From NCBI RefSeq assembly GCF_016907555.1, contig NZ_JAFBCE010000001.1:1240001-1304000 (forward strand): 64,000 nucleotides of DNA. Reading direction: 5' to 3'. Each line of letters opens with the position of its first letter. The stretch's first letter is position 1. The notes under the pieces are model-generated. The model saw only the letters and a program-made list of their open reading frames with translations. It ran no database searches and had not been told where the DNA came from. Source of the DNA: Microbacterium laevaniformans. Lineage in GTDB: Bacteria > Actinomycetota > Actinomycetes > Actinomycetales > Microbacteriaceae. Below, piece by piece: positions 15,332 through 23,779 of this stretch. The position numbers were made by a program, and so were the translations under genes.

Positions 15332-18311
15332 AGAAGAGCCTCTCGAAGTCGCGGCGAGCGCGGCGCGCGGTGCGCAGCCATTCCTCCTCGACGAGAGTCG
15401 CCGAGCGCGCCGGATACTCCAGCAGGCGGCCGATGCCGTCGAGCTTCGCCCGGTCGGTCGGGAGCACGTCGCTGGTCTGCCCCGACAGCAGCGTGTTCGC
15501 CGAGCGCAGGCGACTCGCGAGGCGCCACGAGGCGGCCAGGCGCGCGGCCGCGGCATCCGGCACCAGTCCCGCCTGGCGGGCCGCCTCGAGCGCCCCGAGG
15601 GTCGAGGTGGTGCGCAGGCCCGCCAGGTCGTGGGCGTGCTCGTGCTGGATCAGCTGCACGAGCCACTCGACGTCGCTGAGCCCGCCCGGCCCGAGCTTGA
15701 CGTGTCGGGTGCGGTCCGCGCCCTGCGGGAGCCGCTCGTTCTCGACACGGGCCTTGATCCGCTTGATCTCACGCAGATCCTGCACGGCGACGTGTTCGGG
15801 GTAGCGGACTTCGTCGGCGATGGCCATGAACCGGCGGATGAGGTTCACGCTGCCCGCCACCCCGCGCGCTCGCAGCAGCGCCTGGGCCTCCCACGACAGC
15901 GACCAGCGCCGGTAGTACTCGGCGTACGAGTCGAGCGATCGTACGAGCGGACCGTTGCGTCCCTCGGGGCGCAGGTCCGCGTCCAGGTCGAACGGAACGC
16001 GCTGATCCTCGGAGTAGCTGCGCAGGCCGGCGACCAGCTGCCGCGAGAGTTCGTGTGCGCGCTCCGGGTCGACGCCGTTCGGGTCATAGACGTAGAGCAC
16101 GTCGGCATCGGACCCGAAGCCGAGCTCGCCCCCACCGAACCGTCCCATGGCGATCACCGAGAAATCGAGCGCCGAGTCCTCGGGCGGAACGACCTCGCGC
16201 CGCACGGCGCGCAGGGTCGCCTGGATCGTCACCTCGCTGACGATCGTGAGACCTTCGGCGAGCTCTTCGATGGTCAGCGTGCCGAGGATCGCGCCGAAGG
16301 CGAGGCGGAGCAGCTCGCGGCGCCGGAGGTTGCGCACCGCGCGCATCGCGTCGCCGATGGTCTCGTGACGGGTCTGGATCGCACGGGCCTCGTCCTGCAG
16401 AGCGAGGCCGCTGCGCGGGCGCAGCTGATCGTCGGCATCGAGCCACGCCACCGATTCGGGGATCCACTCCATGAGCTCACCGATGTAGCGCGACCCCGAC
16501 AGCACGTGCGTGAGACGCTCGGCCGCGCCCGACGAGTCGCGCAGCATCCGCAGGAACCACGGGGTGTCCCCCAGCCGCTCGCTGATCCGACGGTATGCGA
16601 GCAGGCCGTAGTCGGGGTCGACCCCGTCGGCGAACCATCGGATCATGATCGGCATGAGATGGCGCTGGATCGTCGCCTTGCGGCTCAGCCCGCCCGTGAG
16701 CGCGCCGATGTGCCGAAGCGCGCCGGCTGGGTCGCGGAAGCCGATCGCCGCCAGCCGGTCGTGCGCCTGCGCGGTGGAGAGCTGCTGCTCTTCGGCCGGC
16801 AGGCCCGCAACCGCCGACAGCAGCGGCCGATAGAACAGGCGCACGTGGATTTCACGCACCTCGCGCTTGATCCCCTCCCAGAGCGCCCAGACACCCGCAT
16901 CGTCGGAGGCGAGATGCGAGGCGCGCGCGAGGGCGCGTAGACCGTCCGGCGTTCGCGGCATGAGGTGTGTGCGACGCAGGTCCCGCAGCTGTACCCGGTG
17001 CTCGAGCACCCGCAGCATGCGGTAGTCGCGGGCGAACGCCGCGGCATCGGCCCGCCCGATGTACCCCTCCGCGACCAGGGCTTCCAGCGCGTCGAGCGTG
17101 CCGCGCTGGCGGATGCGGTCGTCGGCCAGCCCGTGCACGAGCTGCAGCAGCTGTACCGTGAACTCGATGTCGCGGATGCCACCCGGTCCGAGCTTCAGCT
17201 GATACGGCACCTCATCGGCGGGGATGAACTCGGTGACGCGCTCACGCATACGCTGCACGCTGTCGACGAAGTTCTCGCGCGCGGCGCTCGTCCACACCTT
17301 CGGCTGCAGCGACTCGACGTATTCCGCGCCGAGTATGCGGTCTCCGGCGAGCGGACGGGCCTTCAGCAGCGCCTGGAACTCCCAGCTCTTCGCCCACCGG
17401 TCGTAGTAGGCCAGGTGCGAGTCGAGGCTCCGCACGAGGGCGCCCTGCTTGCCTTCGGGGCGCAGGTTGGCGTCGACCTCCCACAGCGGCGGCTCCACCT
17501 CCATGCCCGAGATGCCGCGCATGGTCTGCACAGCGAGGCGCGTGGCGATGTCGATGACGCGACTCTCACCCAGCCGCTCGATGAGCGCGTCGGTGCCGCC
17601 GCCGACGAAGATCACATCGACGTCGCTGACATAGTTCAGTTCGCGTGCTCCGGTCTTGCCCATGCCGATGATCGCCAGGCGCGTCGCCGCGACCTGCTCG
17701 CGGGGGAAGAGTCCGCCGTCGGCGACGCGCGTGCGCGCAACGCAGAGGGATGCCTCGAGCGCCGCGCCGGCCGCATCGGCGAGAGCCGCGGCGACCCGCG
17801 GCAGCACCTCGACCGCGTCGGGAGCGCCGAGGTCGAACGCCGCGATGCGCGCCAGCAGACGCCGGTAGCGCACGCGGAGGGCCACCCAGGCGGCTTCGTC
17901 ACCGCGGGCGGCGAACCCGTCGGCATCCGCCTTGACCGCCTCGCGCAGTTCGGCGTCGAGCTCTTCGCGCGCGGGCAGCGCTCCGCCCGGGTCGGGAACA
18001 TGGTCGAGCTCGTCGGGGTGGCGCAGATAGAAGTCAGCGAAGCCGTGGGACGCGCCGAGCAGCATCCACAGCGTCGGGCCGACGCGGTGGACGGCGCGCG
18101 CGAGCGCAGCGGCGTCTCGGCGGGCGATGCGCGCCAGCGCCGAGAGCGCGGCATCGGGGTCGGCCGCCCCGTCGGCGCCGACGAGGATCCCGTCGCGCGG
18201 CGCGTCGAGACTCTCGGACAGCTCGGTCAGCAGCCGATCGGCGTCATCCAGCTCGCTGAACCCTGCGCGCGCGAGTGCGGTGCGGCCGGATGCGCGCTCG
18301 CCTGCGGACAT
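15324..18311 (-). CDS. glnE: Bifunctional glutamine synthetase adenylyltransferase/deadenylase
   Basis: A 995-residue enzyme that attaches AMP to, and removes it from, the regulatory tyrosine of GlnA, lowering or restoring glutamine synthesis. Two nucleotidyltransferase domains are visible: the N-terminal one with MGKTGARELNYVSDVDVIFV near residue 225, and the C-terminal one with MGRFGGGELGFGSDADVLYV near residue 715. Each is followed by a helical HD-like GlnE domain (LKLGPGGIRDIEFTVQLLQL and VKLGPGGLSDVEWLVQLIQ). Length matches the family. It starts 6 nt after the glnA2 stop. Confidence 0.96.
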   Translation of the reverse strand: MSAGERASGRTALARAGFSELDDADRLLTELSESLDAPRDGILVGADGAADPDAALSALARIARRDAAALARAVHRVGPTLWMLLGASHGFADFYLRHPDELDHVPDPGGALPAREELDAELREAVKADADGFAARGDEAAWVALRVRYRRLLARIAAFDLGAPDAVEVLPRVAAALADAAGAALEASLCVARTRVADGGLFPREQVAATRLAIIGMGKTGARELNYVSDVDVIFVGGGTDALIERLGESRVIDIATRLAVQTMRGISGMEVEPPLWEVDANLRPEGKQGALVRSLDSHLAYYDRWAKSWEFQALLKARPLAGDRILGAEYVESLQPKVWTSAARENFVDSVQRMRERVTEFIPADEVPYQLKLGPGGIRDIEFTVQLLQLVHGLADDRIRQRGTLDALEALVAEGYIGRADAAAFARDYRMLRVLEHRVQLRDLRRTHLMPRTPDGLRALARASHLASDDAGVWALWEGIKREVREIHVRLFYRPLLSAVAGLPAEEQQLSTAQAHDRLAAIGFRDPAGALRHIGALTGGLSRKATIQRHLMPIMIRWFADGVDPDYGLLAYRRISERLGDTPWFLRMLRDSSGAAERLTHVLSGSRYIGELMEWIPESVAWLDADDQLRPRSGLALQDEARAIQTRHETIGDAMRAVRNLRRRELLRLAFGAILGTLTIEELAEGLTIVSEVTIQATLRAVRREVVPPEDSALDFSVIAMGRFGGGELGFGSDADVLYVYDPNGVDPERAHELSRQLVAGLRSYSEDQRVPFDLDADLRPEGRNGPLVRSLDSYAEYYRRWSLSWEAQALLRARGVAGSVNLIRRFMAIADEVRYPEHVAVQDLREIKRIKARVENERLPQGADRTRHVKLGPGGLSDVEWLVQLIQHEHAHDLAGLRTTSTLGALEAARQAGLVPDAAAARLAASWRLASRLRSANTLLSGQTSDVLPTDRAKLDGIGRLLEYPARSATLVEEEWLRTARRARRDFERLFYG

Positions 18312-18317
18312 GGCGGG

Positions 18318-19655
18318 TTACAGCATCTCCAGGTTGCTCTTCAGCTCGAACGGCGTCACCTGCGCGCGGTACTCCTGCCATTCGCGACGCTTGTTGAGCA
18401 GGACGTAGTTGAAGACCTGCTCGCCGAGCGTCTCGGCGACGAGCTCGGAGTCCTCCATGTACTCCAGCGCGTGATCGAGGCTCGCCGGCAGCTGCGCATA
18501 GCCGAGGGCGCGGCGCTCCGCGTCGGTCAGCGACCACACGTTGTCCTCGGCCTCAGGGGGCAGCTCGTACCCCTCCTCGATGCCCTTCAGGCCCGCCGCC
18601 AAGAGCAGCGCGTAAGCGAGGTAGGGGTTCGCCGCCGAGTCCAGCGCGCGGTACTCGACGCGGGTCGACTGACCCTTGTTCGGCTTGTACATCGGAACGC
18701 GGACGAGGGCGGAGCGGTTGTTGTGACCCCAGCAGATGAAGCTGGGCGCCTCGTCGCCGCCCCAGAGGCGCTTGTACGAGTTGACGAACTGGTTGGTGAC
18801 CGCGGCGATCTCGTTCGCGTGCGTCAAGAGCCCGGCGATGAACTGGCGGCCGACCTTCGACAGCTGGTACTGCGCCCCTTCCTCGTAGAACGCGTTCCGG
18901 TCGCCCTCGAACAGCGACATGTGGGTGTGCATGCCGCTGCCGGGCTTGCCGGAGAGGGGCTTGGGCATGAACGTCGCGTACACACCCTGCTCGATCGCCA
19001 CCTCTTTGACGACCGTCCGGAAGGTCATGATGTTGTCGGCGGTGGCCAGCGCGTCGGCGTAGCGCAGGTCGATCTCGTTCTGGCCGGGGCCGCCCTCATG
19101 GTGGCTGTACTCGACCGAGATGCCCAGGTCTTCCAGCATCCGGACGCTCCGACGACGGAAGTCGTGCGCGGTGCCGCCGGGCACGTTGTCGAAGTAGCCG
19201 GCGGAGTCGACCGGCTCGGGGCCGTCGGCGCCGAACGAGGACGACTTCAGAAGGTAGAACTCGATCTCGGGGTGGGTGTAGAACGTGAACCCGGCATCCG
19301 CCGCCTTCGCGAGGGTGCGCTTGAGGACGTGACGCGGATCGGCGACGGCGGGCTGCCCGTCAGGCGTCGTGATGTCGCAGAACATCCGCGCCGTGGGGTC
19401 GATCTCGCCCCGCCAGGGCAGGATCTGGAAGGTCGTCGGGTCGGGATGAGCGAGGAGGTCCGACTCGTACGAACGCGTCAGACCCTCGATCGCCGACCCG
19501 TCGAAGCCGAGCCCCTCGGTGAACGCGCCCTCCACCTCGGCAGGCGCGATCGCGACGGACTTGAGCGTGCCGATCACATCCGTGAACCACAGGCGGACGA
19601 ACTTGACCCCGCGCTCCTCGATCGTGCGCAGTACGAAGTCCCGCTGCTTGTCCAT
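18318..19655 (-). CDS. glnA2: Glutamine synthetase, GlnA2 type
   Basis: A 445-residue second type I glutamine synthetase. It has the family motifs LGFDGSAIEGL, HPEIEFYLLKS, GGPGQNEIDLRYADAL and MPKPLSGKPGSGMHTHMSLF. It lacks the NLYELPPEE adenylylation site seen in the first enzyme; the equivalent region reads YELPPEAEDNVWSL. In mycobacteria GlnA2 is dispensable and its substrate is not settled. It shares the gene order with glnE and the lipoprotein. A tandem 14-bp repeat lies immediately upstream of its Shine-Dalgarno GAGAGGA. Confidence 0.95.
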   Translation of the reverse strand: MDKQRDFVLRTIEERGVKFVRLWFTDVIGTLKSVAIAPAEVEGAFTEGLGFDGSAIEGLTRSYESDLLAHPDPTTFQILPWRGEIDPTARMFCDITTPDGQPAVADPRHVLKRTLAKAADAGFTFYTHPEIEFYLLKSSSFGADGPEPVDSAGYFDNVPGGTAHDFRRRSVRMLEDLGISVEYSHHEGGPGQNEIDLRYADALATADNIMTFRTVVKEVAIEQGVYATFMPKPLSGKPGSGMHTHMSLFEGDRNAFYEEGAQYQLSKVGRQFIAGLLTHANEIAAVTNQFVNSYKRLWGGDEAPSFICWGHNNRSALVRVPMYKPNKGQSTRVEYRALDSAANPYLAYALLLAAGLKGIEEGYELPPEAEDNVWSLTDAERRALGYAQLPASLDHALEYMEDSELVAETLGEQVFNYVLLNKRREWQEYRAQVTPFELKSNLEML

Positions 19656-19663
19656 CGCGTCCT

Positions 19664-19691
19664 CTCAGATGCCGCTTCTCGGATGCCGCTT
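19664..19691. repeat. Tandem 14-bp repeat upstream of glnA2
   Basis: CTCAGATGCCGCTT (19664-19677) is followed at once by CTCGGATGCCGCTT (19678-19691), one mismatch. On the glnA2 mRNA this duplicates a purine-rich segment just before the ribosome site. Confidence 0.8.
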
Positions 19692-19760
19692 CGAAGGGAA
19701 GCCGGGCCCACGCCCAGACTATCGGTCCCCGCTCGTGTCCGACGTGTCGTCGGGCGCGCG

Positions 19761-19946
19761 TCAGTCGTTCTCGCGGGCGTCTTCCTCGGCCCATTCGCGA
19801 GAGCGTTCGGCGAGGAGCTGCGGCGCCTTGGCCGCCTCTTCCGCAGTGTCGAACGGACCTGCGCGGTCGATCGCCGGCGACTCGAAGCCGCGCTCCACGG
19901 CGCCGGTGGTGAAGTTGTACCAGTACTTGTCTTCGCCTGACGTCAT
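19761..19946 (-). CDS. SPOR-like miniprotein
   Basis: A 61-residue acidic protein (KYWYNFTTGAVERGF, then FDTAEEAAKAPQLLAER) of a type often annotated in Microbacteriaceae as SPOR domain-containing. The whole protein is about one SPOR repeat and has no membrane segment, so peptidoglycan binding is uncertain. A TAGGAT hexamer at 20006-20011 on the minus strand and GGAAGGA before the ATG give it its own promoter and leader. It is divergent from ppgK. Confidence 0.75.
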   Translation of the reverse strand: MTSGEDKYWYNFTTGAVERGFESPAIDRAGPFDTAEEAAKAPQLLAERSREWAEEDAREND

Positions 19947-20034
19947 GGCGCGTCCTTCCTGTCGGGGCGTTCGCCCACCATTCCCGATCCGCGGGCTCTG
20001 GCTCGATCCTAACGAGCGGTGCCGACGACCTGGA

Positions 20035-20040
20035 TAGGCT
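20035..20040 (+). promoter_or_regulatory. -10 hexamer for ppgK
   Basis: TAGGCT, 7 nt before the ATG at 20048; the same hexamer and spacing as for the DUF4191 gene. Confidence 0.6.
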
Positions 20041-20047
20041 GGATGCC

Positions 20048-20806
20048 ATGACGACGAAGGCGACCCGCGCGGTCGGTGTGGACATCGGCGGAACCGGCAT
20101 CAAGGGTGCCCTCGTGGATCTCGAAGGGGGAAACCTCCTCAGCGAGCGCGTCAAGGTGCCGACGCCCGCCGGCGCCGAGCCGAACGATGTGCTGGCCGCC
20201 GTCAAGACGGTCCTCGAGACGCTCGGTGTCAGCGATGCCGACATTCCGCTTGGCGTCGCTTTCCCGGCGATCGTCAAGAATGGCAAGACCCTGTCTGCGG
20301 CGAACGTCGCCGAGACGTGGGTGGGGTTCGAGGCGGAGAAGTTCTTCGAGGACGGCCTGGGGCGAGAGATCCACTTCGCCAACGATGCGGACGTCGCCGG
20401 TGTGGCCGAGGCCCGCTACGGTGCCGCGCGCGACGTGCCCGGCCTCGTGCTGCTGACCACGCTCGGCACGGGCATCGGCACGGCGATGCTCTACAACGGC
20501 GCGCTCATCCCGAACGCGGAGCTCGGCCACCTGCAGCGCGCGAACCATGGCAAGGATGCCGAGGCGTGGGCCGCGTACTCGGCGATGGAGCGCGACGAGT
20601 TGACGTGGAAGATGTGGGCGAAGCGCCTGCAGTGGTACTACAGCTACCTCGAGTTCCTGCTCAGCCCCGACCTCTTCATCGTCGGCGGCGGCGTCTCCAA
20701 GCACGCCGATGAGTTCCTTCCGATGCTGAAGCTCACGACACCGATCGTGCCCGCGACGCACCGCAACAACGCCGGCATCATCGGCGCCGCCGCTCTGGCG
20801 GTCTGA
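20048..20806 (+). CDS. ppgK: Polyphosphate glucokinase
   Basis: A 252-residue ROK-fold kinase that phosphorylates glucose using polyphosphate (or ATP). It shows the phosphate loop VGVDIGGTGIKGALVDLEGG at residue 8, the catalytic FANDADVAGVAEARYG and the second phosphate motif LTTLGTGIGTAML. The C-terminal WAKRLQWYYSYLEFLLSPDLFIVGGGVSK is characteristic of the actinobacterial enzyme. Its 3' end abuts the RNase P RNA gene, which reads toward it on the other strand. Confidence 0.95.
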   Translation: MTTKATRAVGVDIGGTGIKGALVDLEGGNLLSERVKVPTPAGAEPNDVLAAVKTVLETLGVSDADIPLGVAFPAIVKNGKTLSAANVAETWVGFEAEKFFEDGLGREIHFANDADVAGVAEARYGAARDVPGLVLLTTLGTGIGTAMLYNGALIPNAELGHLQRANHGKDAEAWAAYSAMERDELTWKMWAKRLQWYYSYLEFLLSPDLFIVGGGVSKHADEFLPMLKLTTPIVPATHRNNAGIIGAAALAV

Positions 20807-20812
20807 CCACCG

Positions 20813-21197
20813 GGGGCGAATGGGCCGGCCTGTACGCCGGGTTCTGTCCGGGAGCTCACGCTCCGTGGACGGTCATCTCTCTCGGCGACACGTTGCCGCG
20901 CCGCTCCAGCGGCCTACCCGGGGACTCGGCGAGCCGCGTCGGCATCCCCTGTCTGGCCTTGCTCCGGGCGAGGTTTACCGTGCGGATCGTGTCACCACGA
21001 TCCCGGTGGTCTCTTACACCACCCTTTCACCCTTACCCCGGCCCTCCGACCAGCGGAGTCCGGGGCGGTCTGCTCTCTGTGGCACTGTCTCGCGGATTGC
21101 TCCGGGTGGGTGTTACCCACCGCCCTGCCCTGTGGAGCCCGGACGTTCCTCGGTGCGGGTGACCCCGCCACGCGACCGTCCAGCCGACCCATTCGCT
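20813..21197 (-). ncRNA. rnpB: RNase P RNA, bacterial class A
   Basis: The catalytic RNA that trims tRNA 5' ends. On the minus strand the 5' side carries the conserved core GAGGAACGTCCGGGCTCCAC and ACAGGGCAG. The 3' side carries the core GACAGAACCCGGCGTACAGG. P1 can be drawn by pairing GCGAATGGG near 21190 with CCCATTCGC near 20820. About 385 nt matches class A. The exact ends are estimates from P1 and from the -10 at 21204-21209. Confidence 0.93.
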
Positions 21198-21203
21198 CCC
21201 CCG

Positions 21204-21209
21204 ATCCTA
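21204..21209 (-). promoter_or_regulatory. -10 hexamer for rnpB
   Basis: TAGGAT on the minus strand, 6-7 nt before the inferred 5' end of the RNase P RNA. Confidence 0.55.
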
Positions 21210-21298
21210 CTGGTCCGCACCGCTCGATCGTGGTACGGTGGCGCCACGAGACCCGGCTGGGGGGTTTGGGCTCGGATCGCCTGGGGGAGGCATTCATC

Positions 21299-21967
21299 AT
21301 GCGTAAGTACGCACTGTCCGCTGTTCTTGCTGTCCTGATGCTGTCGGGGGGTGCGACGGCCGCGGCCGCTGCAGACACCGACGGGTACGGACCCGATACG
21401 CCGCCGTCGCCGTCGCTGAGCGGGACCATGGTCGCGCCGTCGTGCGAAGCCAACGTGCCGTGGATCGACTACTCGGTCGTGCTCGACGATCCCGACGGGA
21501 TCGCCACGAGCCACACGGCGAGGCTCGTGCTGAGCGACGGCAGCCAATCGACGACGATTCCGCTCGGAGAGCTGGTCAACGGGCGACTGTCGGGGCGCGT
21601 CCTGTGGCCCGGCGCGTCGGTCGACGCGAACGGCGTCGGCAACGGATGGCCCGGGTGGTCGTTCGAGAACGGTCAATGGGTCGCGTCGCCCGGAAACTTC
21701 GCCTGGACCCGGGGTGACATCTCCGCCGTGGTCGAGGTGAACCCGACGCTGCGTGTGGCGCTGTCGTACCCGCCGTCGACGTCGGCCTGTCTGACCGATC
21801 CGGCGGGCGTGGGCACGTCGGGCGCCGTCGCTGCGGCCGGCATGTCATTGCCGGCGACGGGCGGCAACATCGCCGCGGTGCTTCCGCTCCTCGGCGGCGC
21901 GGTCATCCTGGTCGTCGGTGGAGGCGTGCTGCTGTACGTGCGCCGCACCCGTCGCGCCCGTGACTGA
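21299..21967 (+). CDS. LPXTG-anchored surface protein
   Basis: A 222-residue secreted protein. It has a Sec signal peptide (MRKYALSAVLAVLMLSGGATAAAAA), an acidic mature domain of ~155 residues containing WIDYSVVLDDPDGIATSHTA and several Trp/Gly turns, then a sortase signal. LPATG near residue 184 is followed by a hydrophobic segment and the charged tail RRTRRARD. It is predicted to be covalently attached to the wall by a sortase, none of which is in the window. The start has GGGGAGG upstream. The stop overlaps the next gene by 8 nt. The binding partner is unknown. Confidence 0.85.
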   Translation: MRKYALSAVLAVLMLSGGATAAAAADTDGYGPDTPPSPSLSGTMVAPSCEANVPWIDYSVVLDDPDGIATSHTARLVLSDGSQSTTIPLGELVNGRLSGRVLWPGASVDANGVGNGWPGWSFENGQWVASPGNFAWTRGDISAVVEVNPTLRVALSYPPSTSACLTDPAGVGTSGAVAAAGMSLPATGGNIAAVLPLLGGAVILVVGGGVLLYVRRTRRARD

Positions 21968-23747
21968 CGCCGCGACCGGCTCAGCGGGAGCTCCCGATCG
22001 CGTCCGCCGGCGTCTGCGTCGGCGGCGCATCGCGGTCGTCGTCGCGGGTGCGGTGGGCGTCATGGTGCTGGCGGCGGCATGGCTCGGGATCCGCGGGTGG
22101 ATGGCGAAAGGCGAGCTCGATGACCTCGCCGCCCTCCAACCTCGGCTGACCTCGGCGATCGCGGCGGGCGACGCCGGCGTACTCGCCGCCGTCGTGACCG
22201 ACGCCGAACAGCACGCGCGTCGCGCCGCTGAGCTGACGTCCGATCCGCTGTGGCGCACCACCGAGTCGGTCCCTGTCGTCGGAGCCAACACCGCGGCGAT
22301 GCGGATCGTCGCGGAGAGCGTTCGCGACATAGCCGCTGCCGCGCTTCCGGTGCTCAGCGCGGCGATGCAGGCGCACGACGGCCAGGGAGCGCTCGACCTG
22401 TCGGCGGTGTCGGCGGCGGCGGACCCCGTGAAAGAGTTCGCTGCCGTCTTCTCTCGTGTCGATGCCTCACTGGGTGCCGTGTCGACCGACGATCTCATCG
22501 AACCGGTGGGGGCGGCGACCGAGCGGATCCGCGAGGCGGTCGCTGCGGCGGCTCCGACGGTGGCGGACGCAGCCTCTGCGGTGCAGGTCATGCCGGCGAT
22601 GATGGGAGCGAACGGGGCCCGCACGATCCTGGTGATGGTGCAGAACACAGCCGAAGCGCGCACCGGCGGCGGCATCACGGGATCGTTCATCCTGTTGCGC
22701 GCCGACGGCGATCGGCTCACGGTGGTCGACCAGGTCGACTCGAGCGTCTTCCCACATCGGGAGGCGCCGATCGCCGAGCTACCCGGCGATCTCGTCGCCT
22801 TGTACGGTCAGGCCCCAGGACGATTCGTCATGAACGCGACCATGACTGCCGACTTCGCCCTGAGTGCGCGGTTGGCCTCTGCCTGGTGGCAGTCGATCGG
22901 TCGTCCGGCACCGGATGCCGTGGTCGCCATCGACCCTGCGGTGCTCACCGCGATGCTCACGATCAGCGGGCCGATTACCCTCGCCGACGGCACGACCGTC
23001 GATCCGTCCGACGTCGTCGGTGACGTGCTCGTCAGGCCGTACCTCGACAAGACGCCAGCCGAGCAGACGGCGGTGCAACGCGATCTCTTCGACCGCCTCT
23101 TCGCTCAGATCACGTCGTCACCGATCGATCCTCTTCGCTGGATGCGCGCTCTCGCGAAGCCGATCGCCGAGGGGCGCATCTCGATCTTCAGTGCGCACGG
23201 GGACGAACAATCCGCGGTGGCGAACGGGGCGTTTTCGGGGACGCGGGGAAGGCTCCGGGCCGCCGGGCCCGATGCCGTGGGCGTCTACTTCAACGACGCG
23301 ACGACCGGAAAGATGGACACTTTCCTCCATGTCGATCTCGCGACGTCCGTGCGAATTTGCCGTGCGGACGGCGCCGCCGATGTGACGGTCTCCGTGCGGC
23401 TCGCGAGCGCAGCCCCGGCGAACGCGCGGACCTTCGCTGAGTCGATGACGGGTGCGGCCAACCCCGCTGAGCCCGGAGACATCACGACCGACGTGACGGT
23501 GATGGTCCCCCGCGAGTGGTTCGTCGGCGGTGTGACGCTGGACGGCGCGGACGTCTCGGCGACCGCGGCCGATGGCAGTGACTCCTCCGCCTCATTGGCG
23601 CGGGTGACGCTGCGCCCCGGCGAGCAGAGGACGCTCGCGTTCGGGTTCGTCGCGAAGAACGGCGCGCAGCTGCGACCGGTGCTCGTGCACACGCCGATGA
23701 TGAACGACGTCCGTGTCGCGGAGGCGGCCACCCCTGCGTGCGGCTGA
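21960..23747 (+). CDS. DUF4012 membrane-anchored protein
   Basis: A 595-residue DUF4012 family protein. A short Arg-rich cytoplasmic start (RVRRRLRRRRI) precedes one membrane helix (VVVAGAVGVMVLAAAWLG). The extracellular part is large and includes the conserved LVMVQNTAEARTGGGITGSFILLRADG core near residue 225. DUF4012 genes are often found in polysaccharide loci; the activity is unknown. The GTG at 21960 is the first start that fits an 8-nt overlap with the LPXTG gene, and no clear Shine-Dalgarno is present, so coupling is likely. A GC-rich hairpin at 23757-23778 may end the transcript. Confidence 0.85.
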   Translation: MTDAATGSAGAPDRVRRRLRRRRIAVVVAGAVGVMVLAAAWLGIRGWMAKGELDDLAALQPRLTSAIAAGDAGVLAAVVTDAEQHARRAAELTSDPLWRTTESVPVVGANTAAMRIVAESVRDIAAAALPVLSAAMQAHDGQGALDLSAVSAAADPVKEFAAVFSRVDASLGAVSTDDLIEPVGAATERIREAVAAAAPTVADAASAVQVMPAMMGANGARTILVMVQNTAEARTGGGITGSFILLRADGDRLTVVDQVDSSVFPHREAPIAELPGDLVALYGQAPGRFVMNATMTADFALSARLASAWWQSIGRPAPDAVVAIDPAVLTAMLTISGPITLADGTTVDPSDVVGDVLVRPYLDKTPAEQTAVQRDLFDRLFAQITSSPIDPLRWMRALAKPIAEGRISIFSAHGDEQSAVANGAFSGTRGRLRAAGPDAVGVYFNDATTGKMDTFLHVDLATSVRICRADGAADVTVSVRLASAAPANARTFAESMTGAANPAEPGDITTDVTVMVPREWFVGGVTLDGADVSATAADGSDSSASLARVTLRPGEQRTLAFGFVAKNGAQLRPVLVHTPMMNDVRVAEAATPACG

Positions 23748-23779
23748 GCACGTCGGGCAGCGAGCGCCCCGGCGCTGCG

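Noticed and set aside
16965..19940. A 991-codon plus-strand open frame
   Set aside because: It is antisense across glnE and glnA2, both of which carry complete family motifs.
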